Below are positions 55,096 through 64,000 of a DNA stretch of 64,000 nucleotides, piece after piece; the first letter of the stretch is position 1, and each line of letters opens with the position of its first letter. The notes beneath the pieces were generated by a model that ran no database searches, was not told the DNA's origin, and saw only the letters and a program-made list of their open reading frames with translations. Source of the stretch: Bombus terrestris (taxonomy: Eukaryota > Arthropoda > Insecta > Hymenoptera > Apidae); assembly GCF_910591885.1 (NCBI RefSeq), contig NW_025963555.1, positions 3,844,001 to 3,908,000 of the forward strand. The letters are read 5' to 3'. The position numbers were made by a program, and so were the translations under genes.

Positions 55096-56340
55096 AACTG
55101 TGTAAAAGTTATTCGTCGTAGCGTAATAGTGTATAGCGTTATTCGTTGTAACGTAATAGTGTATAACGTTATGCGTTACTACGTAATAACACACAACGTT
55201 ATACGTCACATAGTGGTACAATATAACGTTATAAGTTCAAACGTAGAAGTACATACCGTTATATGTCATAAAGTAGTAGTACATAACGTTGAACGTTACA
55301 ACGTAGTAGTACATAACGTCATACGTCCTATAGTGATACAATGTAACTTTATACGTTATAACGTAGTAGTATATAACGTTCTACGTTATAACGTAGTAGT
55401 ACATAACGTTAAACGTTACAACGTAGTAGTACATAACGTCATACGTCCTATAGTGATACAATGTAACGTTATACATTATAAAGTAGTAGTACATAACGTT
55501 ATACGTTACAACGTAGTAGGACATAACGTCATACGGCCTATAGTGATACAATATAACGTTATACGTTATAACGTAGTAGTATATAACGTTATACGTTATA
55601 ACGTAGTAGTACATAACGTTATACGTTACAACGTAGTAGTACATAACATCATACGTCCTATAGTGATACAATGTAACGTTATACGTTATAACGTAGTAGT
55701 ACATAACGTTATACGTCACAACGTAGTAGTACATAACATCATACGTCCTATAGTGATACAATGTAACGTTATACGTTATTACGTAGTAGTACATAACGTT
55801 ATACGTTATAACGTAGTAGTACTTAACGTTATACGTTACTACGTAGTAGTACATAACGTCATACGTCCTATAGTGATACAATTTAACGTTATACGTTATA
55901 ACGTAGTAGTACATAACGTCATACGTCCTATGGTGATACAATGTAACGTTATACGTTATAACGTAGTAGTACATAACGTCATACGTCCTATGGTGATACA
56001 ATGTAACGTTATACATTATAAAGTAGTAGTACATAACGTTATACGTTACAACGTAGTAGTACATAACGTCATACGGCCTATAGTGATACAATATAACGTT
56101 ATACGTTATAACGTAGTAGTATATAACGTTATACGTTATAACGTAGTAGTACATAACGTTATACGTTACAACGTAGTAGTACATAACATCATACGTCCTA
56201 TAGTGATACAATGTAACGTTATACGTTATAACGTAGTAGTACATAACGTTATACGTTATAACGTAGCAGTACTTAACGTTATACGTTACTACATAATAGT
56301 ACATAACGTCAAACTTCACATAGTGATACAATATAACGTT

Positions 56341-57300
56341 CTACGTTATAACGTAGAAGTACAAAACGTTATACGTTATAACGTAGTAGTACATAACGTT
56401 ATACGTTACAACGTAGTAGTACATAACATCATACGTCCTATAGTGATACAATGTAACGTTATACGTTATAACGTAGTAGTACATAACGTTATACGTTATA
56501 ACGTAGTAGTACTTAACGTTATACGTTACTACGTAGTAGTACATAACGTCATACGTCCTATAGTGATACAATTTAACGTTATACGTTATAACGTAGTAGT
56601 ATATAACGTTATACGTTATAACGTAGTAGTATATAACGTTATACGTTATAACGTAGTAGTACATAACGTCATACGTCCTATGGTGATACAATGTAACGTT
56701 ATACGTTATAACGTAGTAGTACATAACGTCATACGTCCTATGGTGATACAATGTAACGTTATAAGTTATAACGTAGTAGTACATGACGTCAAACGTCACA
56801 TAGTGATACAATGTAACGTTATACGTTATAACGTAGAAGTACAAAACGTTATACGTTATAACGTAGTAGTACATGACGTTATACGTTACAACGTAGTAGT
56901 ACATAACATCATACGTCCTATAGTGATACAATGTAACGTTATACGTTATAACGTAGTAGTACATAACGTTATACGTTATAACGTAGTAGTACTTAACGTT
57001 ATACGTTACTACGTAGTAGTACATAACGTCATACGTCCTATAGTGATACAATTTAACGTTATACGTTATAACGTAGTAGTATATAACGTTATACGTTATA
57101 ACGTAGTAGTATATAACGTTATACGTTATAACGTAGTAGTACATAACGTCATACGTCCTATGGTGATACAATGTAACGTTATACGTTATAACGTAGTAGT
57201 ACATAACGTCATACGTCCTATGGTGATACAATGTAACGTTATACGTTATAACGTAGTAGTACATGACGTCAAACGTCACATAGTGATACAATGTAACGTT
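56341..57300 (+). repeat. 480-bp tandem duplication in B18
   Basis: Two adjacent 16-monomer copies with about five mismatches seen (for example TTATAAGTTATAACG near 56,760 versus TTATACGTTATAACG near 57,240). Both copies end on a CRE octamer followed by a beta unit. Confidence 0.88.
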
Positions 57301-57774
57301 ATACGTTATAATGTAGAAGTGCAAAACGTTATACGTTATAACGTAGTAGTATATAACGTCAAACGTCACATAGTGATACAGTATAACGTTATACGTTATA
57401 ACGTAGAAGTACAAAACGTTATACGTTATAACGTAGTAGTACTTGACGTTATACGTTACTGCGTAGTAGTACATAACGTTATACGTCATATAGTGGTACA
57501 ATATAACGTTATACGTTGTAACGCAGTAGTACATAACGTTATACGTTATAAAGTAGTAGTACATAACGTTAAACGTTACAACGTAGTAGTACATAACGTC
57601 ATACGTCCTATATTGATACAATGTAACTTTATACGTTATAACGTAGTAGTATATAACGTTATACGTCATAACGTAGTAGTACATAACGTCATACGTCCTA
57701 TGGTGATACAATGTAACGTTATACGTTATAACGTAGTAGTATATAACGTTATATGTTATAACGTAGTAGTATAT

Positions 57775-57800
57775 AACGTTATACGTTATATGTTATAACG
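57775..57800. other. 7-bp insertion equal to one sub-repeat
   Basis: The neighbouring monomer reads AACGTTATATGTTATAACG; here ACGTTAT is inserted to give AACGTTATACGTTATATG before the rest. The insertion is exactly one 7-base sub-repeat and shifts the lattice by +7, the only change of that size in zone II. Confidence 0.88.
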
Positions 57801-58131
57801 TAGTAGTATATAACGTTATACGTTATAACGTAGTAGTACATGACGTCAAACGTCACATAGTGATACAATGTAACGTTATACGTTATAATGTAGAAGTGCA
57901 AAACGTTATACGTTATAACATAGTAGTATATAACGTTAAACGTCACATAGTGATACAGTATAACGTTATGCGTTATAACGTAGAAGTACAAAACGTTATA
58001 CGTTATAACGTAGTAGTACTTGACGTTATACGTTACTGCGTAGTAGTACATAACGTTATACCTCATATAGTGGTACAATATAACGTTATACGTTGTAACG
58101 CAGTAGTACATAACGTTATACGTTATAATGT

Positions 58132-59210
58132 AACTGTGTAAAAGTTATTCGTCGTAGCGTAATAGTGTATAACGTTATTCGTTGTAACGTAATAGTGTAT
58201 AACGTTATGCGTTACTACGTAATAGCACATAACGTTATACGTCACATAGTGGTACAATATAACGTTATACGTTCAAACGTAGAAGTACATACCGTTATAT
58301 GTCATAAAGTAGTAGTACATAACGTTGAACGTTACAACGTAGTAGTACATAACGTCATACGTCCTATAGTGATACAATGTAACTTTATACGTTATAACGT
58401 AGTAGTATATAACGTTATACGTTATAACGTAGTAGTACATAACGTTATACGTCATATAGTAGTACAATATAACGTTATACGTTATAACGTAGTAGTACAT
58501 AACGTCAAACGTCACATAGTGAAACAATATAACGTTATACGTTATAACGTAGAAGTACATAACGTTATACGTTATAAAGTAGTAGTACATAACGTTAAAC
58601 GTTACAACGTAGTAGTACATAACGTCATACGTCCTATAGTGATACAATGTAACTTTATACGTTATAACGTAGTAGTATATAACGTTATACGTTATAACGT
58701 AGTAGTACATAACGTCATACGTCCTATGGTGATACAATGTAACGTTTTACGTTATAACGTAGTAGTATATAACGTTATACGTTATAACGTAGTAGTACAT
58801 AACGTCAAACGTCACATAGTGATACAATATAACGTTATACGTTATAACCTAGAAGTACATAACGTTATACGTTATAAAGTAGTAGTACATTACGTTATAC
58901 GTTACAACGTAGTAGTACATAACGTCATACGTCCTATAGTGATACAATGTAACGTTATACGTTATAACGTAGTAGTATATAACGTTATACGTTATAACGT
59001 AGTAGTACATAACGTCAAACGTCACATAGTGATACAATATAACGTTATACGTTATAACGTAGTAGTACATAACGTCATACGTCCTATAGTGATACAATAT
59101 AACGTTATACGTTTTAACGTAGAAGTACAAAACGTTATACGTTATAACGCAGTAGTACATAACGTTATACGTTATAACGCAGTAGTACATAACGTTATAC
59201 GTTATAATGT
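58132..59210 (+). repeat. Zone II block B19 (36 monomers, -1 bp)
   Basis: Landmark at 58132-58144, head type 3. It ends with two AACGCAGTAG monomers as in B7, B8, B10, B11 and B12, and its second half matches the end of B12. Confidence 0.9.
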
Positions 59211-61279
59211 AATTGTGTAAAAGTTATTCGTCGTAGCGTAATAGTGTATAACGTTATTCGTTGTAACGTAATTGTGTATAACGTTATGCGTTACTACGTA
59301 ATAGCACATAACGTTATACGTCACATAGTGGTACAATATGACGTTATACGTTCAAACGTAGAAGTACATACCGTTATATGTCATAAAGTAGTAGTACATA
59401 ACGTTAAACGTTACAACGTAGTAGTACATAACGTCATACGTCCTATAGTGATACAATGTAACTTTATACGTTATAACGTAGTAGTATATAACGTTATACG
59501 TTATAACGTAGTAGTACATAACGTTATACGTTATAACGTAGCAGTACTTAACGTAATACGTTACTACGTAATAGTACATAACGTCATACGTCGTATAGTG
59601 ATACAATGTAACGTTATACGTTATAACGTAGTAGTATATAACGTTATACGTTATAACGTAGTTATATATAACGTTATACGTTATAACGTAGTAGTACATA
59701 ACGTCAAACTTCACATAGTGATACAATATAACGTTATACGTTATAACGTAGAAGTACAAAACGTTATACGTTATAGCGTAGTAGTACTTAACGTTATACG
59801 TTACTACGTAGTAGTACATAACGTCATACGTCTTATAGTGATACAATTTAACGTTATACGTTATAACGTAGAAGTACAAAACGTTATACGTTATAACGTA
59901 GTAGTACTTGACGTTATACGTTACTGCGTAGTAGTACATAACGTTATACCTCATGTAGTGGTACAATATAACGTTATACGTTATAACGTAGTAGTATATA
60001 ACGTTATACGTCATAACGTAGTAGTACATAACGTCATACGTCCTATGGTGATACAATGTAACGTTATACGTTATAACGTAGTAGTATATGACGTTATATG
60101 TTATAACGTAGTAGTACATAACGTCAAACGTCACATAGTGATACAATATAACGTTATACGTTATAACGTAGAAGTACATAACGTTATACGTTACAAAGTA
60201 GTAGTACATAACGTTATACGTTACAACGTAGTAGTACATAACGTCATACGTCCTATAGTGATACAATGTAACGTTATACGTTATAACGTAGTAGTATATA
60301 ACGTTATACGTTATAACGTAGTAGTACATAACGTCAAACGTCACATAGTGATACAATATAACGTTATACGTTATAAACTAGTAGTACATAACGTTATACG
60401 TTACAACGTAGTAGTACATAACGTCATACGTCCTATAGTGATACAATGTAACGTTATAAGTTATAACGTAGTAGTATATAACGTTATACGTTATAACGTA
60501 GTAGTACATAACGTTATACGTTACAACGTAGTAGTACATAACGTCATACGTCCTATAGTGATACAATATAACGTTATACGTTTTAACGTAGAATTACAAA
60601 ACGTTATACGTTATAACGTAGTAGTACATAACGTCAAACGTCACATAGTGATACAATATAACGTTATACGTTATAACGTAGAAGTACATAACGTTATACG
60701 TTACAAAGTAGTAGTACATAACGTTATACGTTACAACGTAGTAGTACATAACGTCATACGTCCTATAGTGATACAATGTAACGTTATACGTTATAACGTA
60801 GTAGTATATAACGTTATACGTTACTACGTAATAGTACATAACGTCATACGTCCTATAGTGATACAATTTAACGTTATACGTTATAACGTAGTAGTATATA
60901 ACGTTATACGTTATAACGTAGTAGTACATAACGTCATACGTCCTATGGTGATACAATGTAACGTTATACGTTATAACGTAGTAGTACATGACGTCAAACG
61001 TCACATAGTGATACAATGTAACGTTATACGTTATAATGTAGAAGTGCAAAACATTATACGTTATAACGTAGTAGTATATAACGTCAAACGTCACATAGTG
61101 ATACAGTATAACGTTATACGTTATAACGTAGAAGTACAAAACGTTATACGTTATAACGTAGTAGTACTTGACGTTATACGTTACTGCGTAGTAGTACATA
61201 ACGTTATACGTCATATAGTGGTACAATATAACGTTATACGTTGTAACGCAGTAGTACATAACGTTATACGTTATAAGGT
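59211..61279 (+). repeat. Zone II block B20 (69 monomers, -1 bp)
   Basis: Landmark variant AATTGTGTAAAAG at 59211-59223, head type 3 like B8 and B11. The first ~600 bp follow B8, including the TCGTATAGTG unit; the remainder follows the B15/B16 tail (CATGTAGTGG near 59,953, AAACTAGTAG near 60,376). A clear mosaic of two families. Confidence 0.9.
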
Positions 61280-62958
61280 AACTGTGTAAAAGTTATTCGT
61301 CGTAGCGTAATAGTGTATAGCGTTATTCGTTGTAACGTAATAGTGTATAACGTTATGCGTTACTACGTAATAACACACAACGTTATACGTCACATAGTGG
61401 TACAATATAACGTTATAAGTTCAAACGTAGAAGTACATACCGTTATATGTCATAAAGTAGTAGTACATAACGTTGAACGTTACAACGTAGTAGTACATAA
61501 CGTCATACGTCCTATAGTGATACAATGTAACTTTATACGTTATAACGTAGTAGTATATAACGTTCTACGTTATAACGTAGTAGTACATAACGTTATACGT
61601 CATATAGTAGTACAATATAACGTTATACGTTATAACGTAGTAGTACATAACGTCAAACGTCACATAGTGAAACGATATAACGTTATACGTTATAACGTAG
61701 AAGTACATAACGTTATACGTTATAAAGTAGTAGTACATAACGTTAAACGTTACAACGTAGTAGTACATAACGTCATACGTCCTATAGTGGTACAATGTAA
61801 CGTTATACATTATAAAGTAGTAGTACATAACGTTATACGTTACAACGTAGTAGTACATAACGTCATACGGCCTATAGTGATACAATATAACGTTATACGT
61901 TATAACGTAGTAGTATATAACGTTATACGTTATAACGTAGTAGTACATAACGTTATACGTTACAACGTAGTAGTACATAACATCATACGTCCTATAGTGA
62001 TACAATGTAACGTTATACGTTATAACGTAGTAGTACATAACGTTATACGTTATAACGTAGCAGTACTTAACGTTATACGTTACTACGTAATAGTACATAA
62101 CGTCATACGTCCTATAGTGATACAATGTAACGTTATACGTTATAACGTAGTAGTACATACCGTTATATGTCATAAAGTAGTACTACATAACGTTATACGT
62201 TACAACGTAGTAGTACATAACGTCATACGTCCTATAGTGATACAATATAACGTTATACGTTTTAACGTAGAATTACAAAACGTTATACGTTATAACGTAG
62301 TAGTACATAACGTCAAACGTCACATAGTGATACAATATAACGTTATACGTTATAACGTAGAAGTACATAACGTTATACGTTACAAAGTAGTAGTACATAA
62401 CGTTATACGTTACAACGTAGTAGTACATAACGTCATACGTCCTATAGTGATACAATGTAACGTTATACGTTATAACGTAGTAGTATATAACGTTATACGT
62501 TACTACGTAGTAGTACATAACGTCATACGTCCTATAGTGATACAATTTAACGTTATACGTTATAACGTAGTAGTATATAACGTTATACGTTATAACGTAG
62601 TAGTACATAACGTCATACGTCCTATGGTGATACAATGTAACGTTATACGTTATAACGTAGTAGTACATGACGTCAAACGTCACATAGTGATACAATGTAA
62701 CGTTATACGTTATAATGTAGAAGTGCAAAACATTATACGTTATAACGTAGTAGTATATAACGTCAAACGTCACATAGTGATACAGTATAACGTTATACGT
62801 TATAACGTAGAAGTACAAAACGTTATACGTTATAACGTAGTAGTACTTGACGTTATACGTTACTGCGTAGTAGTACATAACGTTATACGTCATATAGTGG
62901 TACAATATAACGTTATACGTTGTAACGCAGTAGTACATAACGTTATACGTTATAAGGT
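61280..62958 (+). repeat. Zone II block B21 (56 monomers, -1 bp)
   Basis: Landmark at 61280-61292, head type 2 with TGTATAGCG. The head restarts at about 62,155 (ACCGTTATATGTCATAAAG) but switches at once to the B16/B20-type tail. GGCC unit at 61869, CRE octamer at 62668. Confidence 0.9.
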
Positions 62959-64000
62959 AACTGTGTAAAAGTTATTCGTCGTAGCGTAATAGTGTATAGC
63001 GTTATTCGTTGTAACGTAATAGTGTATAACGTTATGCGTTACTACGTAATAACACACAACGTTATACGTCACATAGTGGTACAATATAACGTTATAAGTT
63101 CAAACGTAGAAGTACATACCGTTATATGTCATAAAGTAGTAGTACATAACGTTGAACGTTACAACGTAGTAGTACATAACGTCATACGTCCTATAGTGAT
63201 ACAATGTAACTTTATACGTTATAACGTAGTAGTATATAACGTTCTACGTTATAACGTAGTAGTACATAACGTTATACGTCATATAGTAGTACAATATAAC
63301 GTTATACGTTATAACGTAGTAGTACATAACGTCAAACGTCACATAGTGAAACGATATAACGTTATACGTTATAACGTAGAAGTACATAACGTTATACGTT
63401 ATAAAGTAGTAGTACATAACGTTAAACGTTACAACGTAGTAGTACATAACGTCATACGTCCTATAGTGGTACAATGTAACGTTATACATTATAAAGTAGT
63501 AGTACATAACGTTATACGTTACAACGTAGTAGTACATAACGTCATACGGCCTATAGTGATACAATATAACGTTATACGTTATAACGTAGTAGTATATAAC
63601 GTTATACGTTATAACGTAGTAGTACATAACGTTATACGTTACAACGTAGTAGTACATAACATCATACGTCCTATAGTGATACAATGTAACGTTATACGTT
63701 ATAACGTAGTAGTACATAACGTTATACGTTATAACGTAGCAGTACTTAACGTTATACGTTACTACGTAATAGTACATAACGTCATACGTCCTATAGTGAT
63801 ACAATGTAACGTTATACGTTATAACGTAGTAGTACATACCGTTATATGTCATAAAGTAGTACTACATAACGATGAACGTTACAACGTAGTAGTACATAAC
63901 GTCATACGTCCTATAGTGATACAATGTAACTTTATACGTTATAACGTAGTAGTATATAACGTTATACGTTATAACGTAGTAGTACATAACGTTATACGTC
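62959..64000 (+). repeat. Zone II block B22 (partial, cut by window end)
   Basis: Landmark at 62959-62971, head type 2. Matches B21 at offset 1,679 up to about 63,870. From about 63,834 it repeats its own head from about 63,114 (offset 720 bp, 24 monomers) up to the window edge. GGCC unit at 63548. Confidence 0.88.

Larger units (their letters stand above)
55096..58131 (+). repeat. Zone II block B18 (101 monomers, +6 bp net)
   Basis: Landmark at 55096-55108, head type 2. It contains a 480-bp tandem duplication (56341-56820 and 56821-57300) and a 7-bp insertion near 57,785. GGCC units at 55535 and 56075; CRE octamers at 56784, 57264 and 57841. Confidence 0.9.
1..64000. repeat. 30-bp-monomer satellite array filling the window
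   Basis: Every part of the window reads as variants of one 30-bp unit, with no stretch of unrelated sequence. The canonical unit opens with AACGTTATAC and closes with AGTAGTACAT. A clean copy lies at 14866-14895. Because 30 divides 60, monomers stay in register for kilobases, and the register moves only at about three dozen small indels. The canonical unit has 9 G+C in 30 bases and three CpGs, each inside ACGT. One frame per strand is free of stops in most monomers, so long open frames read as 10-residue periodic peptides on both strands. The array is truncated at both window ends. Whether it is centromeric, pericentromeric, subtelomeric or interstitial cannot be told from sequence. Confidence 0.98.

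Noticed and set aside
1..64000. CRISPR array (30-bp repeats)
   Set aside because: Repeats are directly adjacent with no unique spacers, the array is over 2,000 units long, and no cas-like sequence is present.
1..64000. Telomeric repeat tract
   Set aside because: The unit is 30 bp, ACGT-rich and strand-symmetric, without the G-rich strand or the short TTAGGG-like units of telomeres.
12901..64000. Bacterial-type promoters (TTGACG with TATAAT-like boxes, for example TTGACGTTATACG and TTATAATG)
   Set aside because: These strings are inherent in the monomers and recur in many blocks with no gene downstream.
12901..64000. Assembly artefact as the origin of the block structure
   Set aside because: Blocks differ in length, head type and private substitutions, which simple collapse or duplication errors would not create. 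Individual near-perfect duplications (3361-7200 and B7-B8 with B10-B11) could still be errors and need read support.
1..64000. tRNA, rRNA or other structured RNA genes
   Set aside because: No conserved RNA motifs were seen; local hairpins are the short palindromes present in every monomer.

Overview
The whole 64 kb window is one uninterrupted tandem-repeat (satellite) array built from a 30-bp monomer. I found no protein-coding gene, RNA gene, transposon body or unique-sequence island. The many long open frames on both strands are a by-product of a repeat length divisible by three and are not annotated as genes. The array runs off both ends. Its size, AT-richness (canonical monomer 30% G+C) and nested higher-order structure fit a eukaryotic heterochromatic, centromeric, pericentromeric or subtelomeric satellite. 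The species cannot be named from this sequence. CpG is strongly over-represented, so the repeat has not decayed by methyl-CpG deamination.

The monomer is itself made of four 7/8-bp sub-repeats related to ACGTTAT(A). Three broad monomer classes occur. Class alpha begins AACGTT and ends AGTAGTACAT (example 14866-14895). Class beta begins AACGTC and has an ATAGTGATACAAT tail (example 14326-14355). Class gamma carries TTCGTCG or TTCGTTG with an AATAGTGTAT tail (examples 2026-2055 and 2056-2085).

Zone I (1 to about 12,900) is rich in gamma monomers and has its own higher-order repeats, including a nearly perfect 1,920-bp tandem duplication (3361-5280 and 5281-7200) and nine copies of an ACACACTATGG marker. 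Zone II (about 12,900 to 64,000) is dominated by alpha and beta monomers. It is divided by 22 copies of a landmark, AACTGTGTAAAAG, which always costs one base of the 30-bp lattice. Landmark to landmark the blocks are 17 to 202 monomers long (509 to 6,057 bp), each with a conserved head, a variable middle and a conserved tail.

The head and tail around every landmark are zone-I-like sequence, so each zone II block seems to carry a fossil of a zone I/zone II junction. Nested segmental duplications (B7-B9 with B10-B12; B14, B15 and B16; B5 with B13; internal duplications in B0, B3, B6 and B18) record repeated unequal exchange or conversion. Nothing in the window works as a gene set. Any function would be structural: chromatin, centromere or nuclear organisation.
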